A stretch of 64,000 nucleotides of DNA from Methyloversatilis discipulorum (lineage in GTDB: Bacteria > Pseudomonadota > Gammaproteobacteria > Burkholderiales > Rhodocyclaceae), in assembly GCF_000527135.1 (NCBI RefSeq), contig NZ_AZUP01000001.1:186001-250000 (forward strand). The letters are read 5' to 3'. Below are positions 26,803 to 35,054 of the stretch, one piece after another (position 1 is the first letter of the stretch; each line of letters begins with the position of its first letter). Position numbers and translations under genes: made by a program. The notes under the pieces were generated by a model. That model made no database searches and was not told the origin of the DNA. It worked only from the letters and a program-made list of their open reading frames with translations.

Positions 26803-27288
26803 ATGCCGTCCTTCGACATCAGTTCCGAAATCGACATGGTCGAACTGCGCAACGCGGTCGACCAGGCGAACAAGGAAATCACCAACCGCTTCGATTTCAA
26901 GGGTTCGGACGCGCGCGTGGAGCAGGGCGACAAGCTGCTCACGCTGTTCGCCGACGACGACTTCAAGCTCGACCAGGTCTATGACGTGCTGCTTGGCAAG
27001 TTCGCCAAGCGCGGCATCGACGTGCGCTCGGTCGAGCGCTGCGACGCGCAGAAGATCAGCGGCAACAAGATGAAGCAGGAGCTGAAGCTCAAGGTCGGCA
27101 TCGAGAGCGAATCGGCGAAGAAGATCGTGCGCATCCTGAAGGACAGCAAGCTCAAGGTGCAGGGCAGCATCCAGGGCGAGGAAGTGCGCGTCACCGGCGC
27201 CAAGCGCGACGTGCTGCAGGAGGCGATCGCGCTGCTGCGCAAGCAGGTGACCGACATTCCGCTGCAGTTCGGCAACTTCCGCGACTGA
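26803..27288 (+). CDS. yajQ: YajQ-family c-di-GMP-binding protein
   Basis: A 161-residue YajQ (UPF0234) protein, two ferredoxin-like domains: [61 protein letters not shown], and [20 protein letters not shown]. Members in Xanthomonas and Pseudomonas bind c-di-GMP and modulate transcription; that role here is inferred by family only. It sits in the same direction as ppnP with a hairpin between them. Confidence 0.95.
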   Translation: MPSFDISSEIDMVELRNAVDQANKEITNRFDFKGSDARVEQGDKLLTLFADDDFKLDQVYDVLLGKFAKRGIDVRSVERCDAQKISGNKMKQELKLKVGIESESAKKIVRILKDSKLKVQGSIQGEEVRVTGAKRDVLQEAIALLRKQVTDIPLQFGNFRD

Positions 27289-27304
27289 GCGATGAGTCAG
27301 GCGC

Positions 27305-27332
27305 CGCCGCCATCGCGTCCGCGATAGCGGCG
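27305..27332. terminator. Hairpin between convergent yajQ and amidotransferase genes
   Basis: GCCGCCATCGC and GCGATAGCGGC pair with one internal mismatch around a short loop, between the two convergent stops. No T-run is present. Confidence 0.35.
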
Positions 27333-27344
27333 AGCCGCCCCGTT

Positions 27345-28049
27345 TCAGTCCTTCAGCCCCTTCACCCACTGCGCGTAGGCGGTTTCCGCCACCGCGTGCA
27401 GCGCCGCGATGCGCGCTTCCAGGTCGCGCTGGATGTCCGCCGGCTGCTGCACCGTCGGCTGGGCCGCGGCCTCGGCGATTTCGTCGGCGCCGCCGGTACA
27501 CCACGACTTCACCAGATCCTCGGTCATTTCGATGTGGCACTGCATCGCCAGGTGCTTGCCCATGGCCCAGGCCTGGTTGTCGCAGCCGTCCGAGGCCAGC
27601 ACCCGGGTGGCGCCGGTCGGCACGGTGAAGGTTTCGCCATGCCAGTGGAAGGACGGAAAGTGTGCCCGGTCGCCGAACCATTCGGCCGCAGCCGGGTCGG
27701 TGGCATGGACGTCCAGCCAGCCTATCTCCTTGCAGCGATTGGCGCCGACGGTGCCGCCAAGCGCCTTCGACATCAGCTGGCCGCCCAGGCAGTGGCCGAT
27801 CACCGGAATGTCGGCGGCGACAGCCTTGCGTATCAGTTCGAGCGCTGGCGGAATCCACGGCAGCGGATCATTCACGCTCATCGGCCCGCCCATGAAGCAG
27901 AGGCCGGCGAAGGCCGACGGATCGGTTGGCACCGGATCGCCGCAATCCATCGCAAACAGGCGGATTTCACGGCCCAGGCCGTTGATATATGTAGCAAAAT
28001 GACCGGGTCCTTCGGTCGGACTGTGACGGAACACTGCAATGGGTTTCAT
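27345..28049 (-). CDS. Class I glutamine amidotransferase (GMP-synthase-like)
   Basis: A 234-residue stand-alone class I GATase domain. The catalytic triad appears intact: nucleophile Cys in VIGHCLGGQLMSKALGG and His/Glu in MQCHIEMTED. FHWHGETFTVPTGA matches the GMP-synthase-like GATase family. There is no synthetase domain, so the ammonia or gamma-glutamyl acceptor is unknown; related proteins hydrolyse gamma-glutamyl compounds. The ATG at 28049 has an excellent AGGAGGT Shine-Dalgarno. Its first eleven bases overlap the start of the divergent protease gene. Confidence 0.85.
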   Translation of the reverse strand: MKPIAVFRHSPTEGPGHFATYINGLGREIRLFAMDCGDPVPTDPSAFAGLCFMGGPMSVNDPLPWIPPALELIRKAVAADIPVIGHCLGGQLMSKALGGTVGANRCKEIGWLDVHATDPAAAEWFGDRAHFPSFHWHGETFTVPTGATRVLASDGCDNQAWAMGKHLAMQCHIEMTEDLVKSWCTGGADEIAEAAAQPTVQQPADIQRDLEARIAALHAVAETAYAQWVKGLKD

Positions 28050-28704
28050 CGAAACACCTCCTCGCCGCATTCTAGCCACGCTCGCGCTCGCCGTCCTCGC
28101 TGGCGCAAGCGCCGTGCATGCGGCCGACGTATCGCTGGCCGGCGTGTTCGGCGGCAAGGCGGTGCTGGTGATCGATGGTGGCGCGCCGCGCACGCTGGCA
28201 CCGGGCGCCCGTTCGCCGGAGGGGGTGAAGCTGCTGTCGGTCGAGGGCGACCGCGCCTGGGTCGACATCGACGGCCGCCGCGTGCAGCTGCGCATCGGCG
28301 AGAACGTGGCGTCGCAGCGCAGCGCCGAAACGTCGGCCTCGGTCATCCACCTGAACGCCGATCAGCAGGGGCACTTCTCCGCCGATGGGTCGATCAATGG
28401 CGTACCGATGAAATTCCTGCTCGACACCGGCGCCACCGTGATCGCGATGGACCGCAACCAGGCCCGCCGTGCCGGCGTCGATCTGTCCCGCGCCGAGGCG
28501 ATGCGGGTGCAAACCGCCAATGGCGTGGTCCGCGCCTGGCGCGTCCGGCTGGCCAGCGTGAAGCTGGGCAGCGTGACCCAGGCCAATGTCGAAGCGGCCG
28601 TGATGGACGCCGAAATGCCGCAGGTGCTGCTCGGCATGAGTTTCCTGAACCGCATGGACATGCAGCGCAACGGACAGGTCATGACCTTGAGGCAGCGCTT
28701 CTGA
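28039..28704 (+). CDS. Retropepsin-like aspartic protease, TIGR02281-type
   Basis: A 221-residue protein with a signal peptide (about 1-29, ending AVHAAD) and a C-terminal single-domain aspartic protease fold (about 100-221). Asp129 lies in FLLDTGATVIAMD, and ALL-type hydrophobic-Gly motif VLLGMSFLNRMD follows. Such domains act as dimers. The mature protein should be periplasmic or membrane-proximal. The only plausible start is ATG 28039, which has a weak Shine-Dalgarno and overlaps the divergent gene's start. It ends in TGATG with the Nudix gene, so the two are translationally coupled. Confidence 0.85.
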   Translation: MGFIETPPRRILATLALAVLAGASAVHAADVSLAGVFGGKAVLVIDGGAPRTLAPGARSPEGVKLLSVEGDRAWVDIDGRRVQLRIGENVASQRSAETSASVIHLNADQQGHFSADGSINGVPMKFLLDTGATVIAMDRNQARRAGVDLSRAEAMRVQTANGVVRAWRVRLASVKLGSVTQANVEAAVMDAEMPQVLLGMSFLNRMDMQRNGQVMTLRQRF

Positions 28705-29297
28705 TGGACTTTACCGCGCCCGCTGCAGGCTTCGACATCGCTCGCCTGCGTACCCGTCTGTCTCTGCCGGCGGCGCAGCCGGACGTACGCTTCGCCGGTT
28801 TCACGCCGGCGGCCGTACTGGTGCCGGTGGTGGTCGGCGGGATCGAACCGACGCTGCTGCTGACCCGGCGCAGCGCCCATCTGCACGATCACCCGGGTCA
28901 GATCGCCTTCCCCGGCGGTCGCGTCGATGCCGGCGACACCTCGCCCGAGGCGACCGCCCTGCGCGAAGCGCAGGAGGAGATCGGCCTGGCGCCGGAGCAG
29001 GTCGAACTGATCGGCCGCCTGCCGGATTACTACATCACCGCCAGCGGCTTTCGCGTCACGCCGGTGGTCGGACTGTTGCGCACGCCGCTGCAATTGCAGC
29101 TCGACGCCTTCGAGGTGGCCGAGGCCTTCGAGACGCCGCTGTCCTTTCTGCTCGATCCGGCCAACCGGCGACGCGGCAGCATTGAACATCAGGGCATCAC
29201 CCGCGAATTCTGGGCCATGCCCTGGCAGGGCTACGACATCTGGGGCGCCACCGCCGGCATGATCGTCAGCTTCGCCGAACACCTGCTGAAGGACTGA
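28704..29297 (+). CDS. Nudix CoA pyrophosphatase, NudL-like
   Basis: A 197-residue Nudix hydrolase. The Nudix box is intact (GGRVDAGDTSPEATALREAQEEIGL) and is preceded by LLTRRSAHLHDHPGQIAFPGG, the signature of the CoA-cleaving NudL/UPF0035 subgroup. It should split CoA or acyl-CoA to 3',5'-ADP and 4'-phosphopantetheine. The ATG shares its first base with the upstream stop (TGATG). Confidence 0.93.
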   Translation: MDFTAPAAGFDIARLRTRLSLPAAQPDVRFAGFTPAAVLVPVVVGGIEPTLLLTRRSAHLHDHPGQIAFPGGRVDAGDTSPEATALREAQEEIGLAPEQVELIGRLPDYYITASGFRVTPVVGLLRTPLQLQLDAFEVAEAFETPLSFLLDPANRRRGSIEHQGITREFWAMPWQGYDIWGATAGMIVSFAEHLLKD

Positions 29298-29437
29298 AAC
29301 TGCCGGGCGGCATGACGGTCACCCGGCTGACCGGTCGCCTGCCCGACCTGCCGGGTTCGACAGGATGACGGCTTGCAAGGCTCCCGCAAGCTTCACTGTG
29401 ATATCGTCCGGGTGCTCGTAAGGCGATAACGCATCAC

Positions 29438-30364
29438 ATGACCTGGCTGTCTCTTTTCGTCGCACTGCTGATCGAGCAGTACAAACCGCTTTCCTATGAG
29501 CGCGTCGTCGCAGGCCCTCTTGCCCGCTATGCGGCCTGGTTCGAACAGCGCCTGAACGCTGGCGAGGCGCGCCATGGCGTGGTCGCGTGGTCGCTGGCCG
29601 TCGGCCTGCCGGTGGCGGCCGTCTGGTTCCTCTATCTTTTCCTCGTCTGGATCAACCCGGTGCTCGGCTGGGTGCTCAATGTCATCGTGCTCTACGTGAC
29701 CATGGGCTTTCGCCAGTTCAGCCACCATTTCGAAGCCACCGCCGACGCACTGCGTGCCGGTGACACCGACACGGCGCGGCGTGAACTGGGCAACTGGCTG
29801 TCGCGCAACACCGACCGGATGAAGCAGGAAGAGATCGCCCGCCTGGCGATCGAACAGGGCCTGCTGGCGGCGCATCGCCACGTGTTCGCACCGCTGGCGC
29901 TGTTCGCGCTGTTGCCGGGGCCGACCGGCCCCTTGCTCTATCGCCTGACCGAACGCCTGTCGTGGTCGTGGGCGCGGCGCGAAAACATCGAATTTGGTGC
30001 CTTCGGCCGCTTCGCGCGGAACATGTACGAATGGCTGGATTTCATCCCTGTGCGCATGACTGCCGCGACCTTCGCCATTGTTGGCGACTTCGAGGACGCA
30101 GTGCATTGCTGGCGCACGCAGGCCGCAAAATGGCCTGAGCAGGCGGCGGGCATTCTGCTCGCCAGCGGCGGCGGGGCGCTCGGCGTAAAGCTCGGCGCAC
30201 CGCTGTTCGAACTCGGCGAAGTCGCGGACCGGCCCGAACTGGGCATGGGCGATGACGCCGATGTTGATCTCATGCAAAGCGCGATCGGCCTTGTTTGGCG
30301 CACACTTATATTTTGTCTTCTTTTGCTCGGCCTGCTTACGCTGGCTGGCTATGTCGGTAGCTGA
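29438..30364 (+). CDS. CobD/CbiB-family membrane protein
   Basis: A 308-residue protein resembling adenosylcobinamide-phosphate synthase: N-terminal FVALLIEQYKPL, helices at about 55-92, FRQFSHHFEATADALRAGDTDTARREL, and EFGAFGRFARNMYEWLDFIPVRMTAATFAIVGDFEDAVHCWR. The last segment is the CbiB core. No cobalamin genes are nearby, so the assignment is to family only. A hairpin (GCTTGC 29371-29376 with GCAAGC 29386-29391) lies in the 140-base upstream gap. The thiolase gene follows after 20 bases. Confidence 0.75.
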   Translation: MTWLSLFVALLIEQYKPLSYERVVAGPLARYAAWFEQRLNAGEARHGVVAWSLAVGLPVAAVWFLYLFLVWINPVLGWVLNVIVLYVTMGFRQFSHHFEATADALRAGDTDTARRELGNWLSRNTDRMKQEEIARLAIEQGLLAAHRHVFAPLALFALLPGPTGPLLYRLTERLSWSWARRENIEFGAFGRFARNMYEWLDFIPVRMTAATFAIVGDFEDAVHCWRTQAAKWPEQAAGILLASGGGALGVKLGAPLFELGEVADRPELGMGDDADVDLMQSAIGLVWRTLIFCLLLLGLLTLAGYVGS

Positions 30365-30384
30365 TTTCAACGGAGGTGGTACTG

Positions 30385-31572
30385 ATGGCTGACAAGAGAG
30401 AAGTGGTGATCGTAGGTGCTGCACGTACGCCGATCGGCGCATACGGCGGTTCGCTGAAGGACTTCACGGCCTGCGATCTGGGCGCGCACGTGGTCAAGGC
30501 CGCCTTCGCGCGCGCTGGCGTCGATGCGAAGGAAGCGCAGCACCTGGTGCTGGGCAACGTGATCCACACCGAAGCACGCGACATGTACGTGTCGCGCGTC
30601 GTGGCGATCAACGGCGGCATGTCGAAGGAATCGTGCGCCATGGGCGTGAACCGCCTGTGCGGCTCGGGCTTCCAGGCCATCGTGTCGGCGGCCAACGCGA
30701 TCCAGCTTGGCGACGCCGACTGCGCGGTCGGTGGCGGCGTCGAAACGATGAGCCGCGGCGGCTACCTGATGCCGGCTGCCCGCTGGGGCGCGCGCATGAA
30801 CGACACCAAGATGATCGACATGATGGTCGGCGCGCTGACCGATCCGTTCGACACGGTGCACATGGGCATCACTGCCGAGAACATCGCCAGCCAGTTCGGC
30901 TTCAATCGCGAGGAGCAGGACGCCTTCGCCGTCGCTTCGCACCAGAAGGCGGCTGCGGCGACCGATGCCGGTCACTTCAAGTCGCAGATCGCGCCGCTGG
31001 AAGTGGTGACCAAGAAGGGCACCACCGTCATCGACACCGACGAACACTTCCGCCGTGACGCGTCGATCGAAGGTATGGCCAAGCTGCGCCCGGTGTTCAA
31101 GAAGGACGGTTCGGTCACCGCCGGCAATGCTTCGGGCATCAATGACGGCGCCGCTGCCATCGTCATGATGGAAGCCGGTGCCGCTGCCCGCGCCGGCGCC
31201 AAGCCGTTGGCCCGTCTGGTGTCCTACGCGGTCGCCGGCGTTGACCCGACCATCATGGGCACCGGCCCGATCCCGGCCGTCAAGATGGCGCTGCAGCGCG
31301 CCGGTCTGAAGGCCTCCGATCTCGACGTGATCGAATCGAACGAAGCCTTCGCCGTGCAGGCCATGTGCTGCACGCGCGAACTGGGGCTCGATCCGGCCAA
31401 GGTGAACCCGAACGGGGGCGCCGTCGGTCTGGGTCACCCGGTCGGTGCCACCGGCGCCATCCTGACCGTCAAGTGCCTGTACGAACTGCAGCGCACCGGC
31501 GGCCGCTATGGTCTGATCACCATGTGTATCGGTGGCGGTCAGGGCATCGCAGGCATCATCGAACGGATCTGA
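30385..31572 (+). CDS. Acetyl-CoA acetyltransferase / beta-ketothiolase
   Basis: A 395-residue thiolase. The three catalytic residues are in place: Cys92 (NRLCGSGFQA), His351 (GLGHPVGATG) and Cys381 (MCIGGGQG). It interconverts two acetyl-CoA with acetoacetyl-CoA and could serve polyhydroxybutyrate synthesis or beta-oxidation. No phaB or phaC is adjacent. ATG 30385 follows GGAGGT at 30372-30377 with seven bases between. A clear terminator follows. Confidence 0.94.
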   Translation: MADKREVVIVGAARTPIGAYGGSLKDFTACDLGAHVVKAAFARAGVDAKEAQHLVLGNVIHTEARDMYVSRVVAINGGMSKESCAMGVNRLCGSGFQAIVSAANAIQLGDADCAVGGGVETMSRGGYLMPAARWGARMNDTKMIDMMVGALTDPFDTVHMGITAENIASQFGFNREEQDAFAVASHQKAAAATDAGHFKSQIAPLEVVTKKGTTVIDTDEHFRRDASIEGMAKLRPVFKKDGSVTAGNASGINDGAAAIVMMEAGAAARAGAKPLARLVSYAVAGVDPTIMGTGPIPAVKMALQRAGLKASDLDVIESNEAFAVQAMCCTRELGLDPAKVNPNGGAVGLGHPVGATGAILTVKCLYELQRTGGRYGLITMCIGGGQGIAGIIERI

Positions 31573-31593
31573 TCGAGGCTTTCCCGGTCTGAC

Positions 31594-31624
31594 GAAAACG
31601 CCCCGCCCTGTGCGGGGCGTTTTC
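31594..31624. terminator. Intrinsic terminator after the thiolase gene
   Basis: GAAAACGCCCCGC and GCGGGGCGTTTTC pair perfectly around a five-base loop, with A- and T-runs on the arms, so it can act in both directions. Confidence 0.85.
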
Positions 31625-31725
31625 GTTTCAGGGCACTGCACCACATGAATCCGGGTTCCGCACCCGCTTGGTGCGTAAAACCCTTCAAAGCGGAAGGTTT
31701 CCAGTCCTGGCGCCGGTTTCCGGCA

Positions 31726-31741
31726 TGGCACATTTTTCGCT
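31726..31741 (+). promoter_or_regulatory. Candidate sigma-54 promoter of the ATP-grasp/Anbu operon
   Basis: The sequence TGGCACATTTTTCGCT has GG and GC exactly ten bases apart and matches the -24/-12 consensus TGGCACG-N4-TTGCW at all but two fixed positions. The start codon at 31785 is 44 bases downstream, leaving a leader of about 33 bases. No upstream activator site was identified. Confidence 0.55.
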
Positions 31742-31784
31742 GAACACGTGTACGCGCCAAACAATCACACGAGACAACCCGATC

Positions 31785-33206
31785 ATGGCCAACCCGTCCT
31801 CGATCTATGACGAAATGAACGGCGCCGACGGCACGGTGCGCGCTCATTACGCTGGCTACCAGAAGTGGCTGGCGGAAACCCCGCCGGAGCGCATCGCGCA
31901 AAAGCGTGCCGAAGCGGATCTGGTGTTCCACCGGGTCGGCATCACCTTCGCGGTCTATGGCGAGGAAGAGGGCAAGGAGCGGCTCATTCCGTTCGACGTC
32001 GTGCCGCGCATCATCCCTGCCCAGGAGTGGAAGCAGCTGGCCGCCGGCCTGCGTCAGCGCGTGAAGGCGCTGAACATGTTCCTGCACGACGTCTACCACG
32101 ACCAGGAAATCATCAAGGCCGGCAAGATTCCGGCTGAGCAGGTGCTGTCGAACAGCCAGTACCGGCCGGAAATGCAGGGCGTCGATGTGCCGGGCGGCAT
32201 CTACGCCCACATCGCCGGCGTCGACGTCGTGCGCGCCGGGGCCGGCGAGTTCTACGTGCTGGAGGACAACCTGCGCGTGCCGTCCGGCGTGTCCTACATG
32301 CTGGAAGACCGGCGCATGATGATGCGGCTCTTCCCGGAGCTGTTCTCGCGCTACCGCGTGGCACCGGTCGAGCACTACCCGGACATGCTGCTGAGCAATC
32401 TGCGCGCCGTCGCGCCGGCCGGCGTGCTCGATCCGACCGTCATCGTGCTGACGCCGGGCGCCTACAACTCGGCTTACTTCGAACACGCCTTCCTCGCCCA
32501 GCAGATGGGCGTCGAACTGGTCGAAGGTCAGGATCTGTTCGTGCGCGACGAACACCTGTACATGCGCACCACCCAGGGCCCGCAGCGCGTCGACGTGATC
32601 TACCGGCGCATCGACGATGACTTCCTCGACCCGCTGGCTTTCCGCGCCGATTCCATGCTGGGCGTGCCCGGCCTGCTGCAGGTCTATCGCGCCGGCCACG
32701 TGACGCTGGCGAATGCGATCGGCACCGGGGTGGCGGACGACAAGTCCATCTATCCCTACGTGCCGGAGATGATCCGCTTCTACCTCGGCGAGGAGCCGCT
32801 GCTGAACAACGTGCCCACCTATATGTGCCGCAAGAAGGAGGACCTCGCCTACGTGCTGGCTCACCTCGACGAGCTGGTGGTCAAGGAAACGCACGGCGCC
32901 GGCGGCTACGGCATGCTGATCGGGCCGCGCGCGTCGAAGGAGGAGATCGAGCGCTTCCGCCAGCTGCTGACCGAGACGCCGGAGCGCTACATCGCGCAGC
33001 CCACGCTGTCGCTGTCGGCCTGCCCGACCTTCGTCGACGCCGGCATCGCGCCGCGCCACATCGACCTGCGTCCCTTCGTGCTGTCGGGCAAGGACATCAA
33101 TATGGTGCCGGGCGGTCTGACCCGGGTCGCGCTGCGAGAAGGCTCCCTGGTGGTGAATTCGTCGCAGGGCGGCGGCACCAAGGACACCTGGGTTCTGGAG
33201 ATCTGA
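31785..33206 (+). CDS. Circularly permuted ATP-grasp (type 2) protein
   Basis: A 473-residue protein of the circularly permuted ATP-grasp family (formerly DUF404/DUF407). Landmarks are VPSGVSYMLEDRRMMMRLFPELF, VIVLTPGAYNSAYFEHAFLAQQMGVELVEGQDL, DVIYRRIDDDFLDPL, and the C-terminal LDELVVKETHGAGGYGMLIGP and IDLRPFVLSG. ATP-grasp enzymes form amide or peptide bonds through acyl phosphates; this family is predicted to act as a peptide or amide ligase, substrate unknown. It starts a four-gene operon with alpha-E, transglutaminase-like and Anbu genes, behind a candidate sigma-54 promoter. Confidence 0.9.
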   Translation: MANPSSIYDEMNGADGTVRAHYAGYQKWLAETPPERIAQKRAEADLVFHRVGITFAVYGEEEGKERLIPFDVVPRIIPAQEWKQLAAGLRQRVKALNMFLHDVYHDQEIIKAGKIPAEQVLSNSQYRPEMQGVDVPGGIYAHIAGVDVVRAGAGEFYVLEDNLRVPSGVSYMLEDRRMMMRLFPELFSRYRVAPVEHYPDMLLSNLRAVAPAGVLDPTVIVLTPGAYNSAYFEHAFLAQQMGVELVEGQDLFVRDEHLYMRTTQGPQRVDVIYRRIDDDFLDPLAFRADSMLGVPGLLQVYRAGHVTLANAIGTGVADDKSIYPYVPEMIRFYLGEEPLLNNVPTYMCRKKEDLAYVLAHLDELVVKETHGAGGYGMLIGPRASKEEIERFRQLLTETPERYIAQPTLSLSACPTFVDAGIAPRHIDLRPFVLSGKDINMVPGGLTRVALREGSLVVNSSQGGGTKDTWVLEI

Positions 33207-33208
33207 AC

Positions 33209-34159
33209 ATGCTGAGCCGAACCGCAGACCACCTGTACTGGATGGCGCGCTACATCGAGCGCGCCGAGAACGTCGCCCGCATGCTGGACGTGAATTACCG
33301 CATGTCCATGGTGCCGCAGGCCGATGGCGGCATCGACGCCGGCTGGGGCGCCACCTTGTCGATCACCGGCCTCGAGGACGCCTTCCGCGCCAAATACCCG
33401 GCGGCGACGATGGAGTCGGTGCTCGAATTCATGGTGTTCGACGGCAGCAATCCGTCGTCCATCATGAGCTGCCTGCGCATGGCGCGCGAGAACGCGCACG
33501 CGGTGCGCGGCACCATCACGTCGGAAATGTGGGAAACCACCAACGACACCTGGCTGAAGATGCGCGACTACCCGCGCTGGAAACTGTCGGGCAGCGAGAT
33601 CGGCGAATTCTTCGAGTGGGTGAAATTCCGCTCCCACCTGTCGCGCGGCGTCACGCTGGGCACCATGCTGCGCGATGAAGCCTTTCACTTCATCCGCCTC
33701 GGCACCTTCCTCGAACGGGCTGACGCAACCGCGCGCTTCATCGATGTGAAGTACCACATGCTGGTCGACGGCAAGGCGCCGCCCGACGCCGCTGCCGATT
33801 ACTACCAGTGGAGCGCGCTGCTGCGCTCGGTGTCGGCCTTCGAGGTGTATCGCAAGGTGTATCGCGACCTGATCACGCCGGTGAAGGTAACCGAACTGCT
33901 GATCCTGAACGACCAGATGCCGCGTTCGCTGCGCACCAGCATGGTCGAGGTGTACGAAAACCTGCTGGCGGTGTCGAACTATCGCTCGAAGGAAACCCAG
34001 CGCCGTGCCGGCGAACTGCAGGCCAGCCTGAAGTTCGGCCGTATCGAGGACGTGTTCGCGCGCGGGCTGCACGAGTACCTGACGCAGTTCATCGTGCGCG
34101 TGAACGACCTCGGCAACCGCATTTCAAACGATTTCCTGGTTCCGATGTCATCCAGTTGA
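33209..34159 (+). CDS. Alpha-E domain protein
   Basis: A 316-residue, mainly helical protein of the alpha-E family (formerly DUF403): MLSRTADHLYWMARYIERAENVARMLDVNYRM at the N-terminus, RDEAFHFIRLGTFLERADATARFIDVKYH in the middle. The conserved glutamates give the family its name. No enzyme activity is established; it nearly always accompanies the circularly permuted ATP-grasp protein, and it starts two bases after that gene's stop. It ends 11 bases before the transglutaminase-like gene. Confidence 0.92.
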   Translation: MLSRTADHLYWMARYIERAENVARMLDVNYRMSMVPQADGGIDAGWGATLSITGLEDAFRAKYPAATMESVLEFMVFDGSNPSSIMSCLRMARENAHAVRGTITSEMWETTNDTWLKMRDYPRWKLSGSEIGEFFEWVKFRSHLSRGVTLGTMLRDEAFHFIRLGTFLERADATARFIDVKYHMLVDGKAPPDAAADYYQWSALLRSVSAFEVYRKVYRDLITPVKVTELLILNDQMPRSLRTSMVEVYENLLAVSNYRSKETQRRAGELQASLKFGRIEDVFARGLHEYLTQFIVRVNDLGNRISNDFLVPMSSS

Positions 34160-34170
34160 AGGAGATCGCC

Positions 34171-34980
34171 ATGCTGCTCGATATCCGTCACGAAACCACG
34201 CTGCAGTACGCCAGCCCGGTCAACTACAGCATCCAGCAGTTGCGGCTGACGCCGCGCGAGGACTCGACCCAGCGCCCGCTGAACTGGCGCGTGCAGGCGC
34301 CGGGCAGCGCGCGCCGCTCGGTCGATGCGCACGGCAACATCGGTCACCTGCTGACGCTGGACCGGCCGCACAGCGAACTGTCCATCGTCGTCAGCGGCAC
34401 CGTGCGGCTGACCGACGCCGACGCCTGGATGCCGCGCGACAGCGGCACGCTGTCGCCGCTGTCCTATCTGGCCGGCACACGGCTGACCGAGGCGGACGAA
34501 CAGGCGCACGCGATGGCTGCCAGCCATCTGCGGGCGCGGCGCGATACGGTGGGTGAACTGCTGGACCTCAGCGGTGCAGTGTGCGGCGCGGTGCGTCATC
34601 AGCCGGATTGCCTGCCGCCGGGTGGCGCCTCGACCGCGCTGGACGCCGGCTTCGGCTGCAGCGCCGACATCGCGCACGCCTTCATCGCCTGCTGCCGCGC
34701 GGCCGGGTTGCCGGCACGTTACGTCAGTGGCTACCTGATCGACGCCGCCGGCGAGTGGGCGGCGCCGCACGCCTGGGTCGACGTCTGGCTGGCCAGCGGG
34801 CCAGCTCCGGGCGGCGAAGCCGGCTGGGTCAGCGTCGATGTGCTCGAACGCGCGCTGGCAGGCCACGGCTACTGCAGGCTGGCGGTCGGACGCGATCACC
34901 TCGACGCCTGCCCGGTCCGCATGGCCGGTGGCGAGGCGGTCACACGCACACTCACCCGGGTGTCCATCCACACGCACTGA
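34171..34980 (+). CDS. Transglutaminase-like protein with Ser in place of the catalytic Cys
   Basis: A 269-residue protein with the bacterial transglutaminase N-terminal domain (LDIRHETTLQYASPVNYSIQQLRLTPR) and a papain-like core. The canonical nucleophile motif is G-V-C-Q-D-F-A-H; here residues 162-169 read GCSADIAH, so the Cys position is Ser164, with a Cys one residue earlier. His200 (PHAWVDVW) and Asp223 (WVSVD) are kept. It may be inactive, may use Cys163 or Ser164, or may act as a scaffold. A clear GGAG Shine-Dalgarno precedes it. It is the third gene of the ATP-grasp/alpha-E/Anbu operon. Confidence 0.88.
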   Translation: MLLDIRHETTLQYASPVNYSIQQLRLTPREDSTQRPLNWRVQAPGSARRSVDAHGNIGHLLTLDRPHSELSIVVSGTVRLTDADAWMPRDSGTLSPLSYLAGTRLTEADEQAHAMAASHLRARRDTVGELLDLSGAVCGAVRHQPDCLPPGGASTALDAGFGCSADIAHAFIACCRAAGLPARYVSGYLIDAAGEWAAPHAWVDVWLASGPAPGGEAGWVSVDVLERALAGHGYCRLAVGRDHLDACPVRMAGGEAVTRTLTRVSIHTH

Positions 34981-35054
34981 GCGCGTCCGTTCCGGGCGAT
35001 GCGCAGGTCGCGTCGCCCGTCTAACATTCAACTTTTCCCTGACGGAAATCCGCC

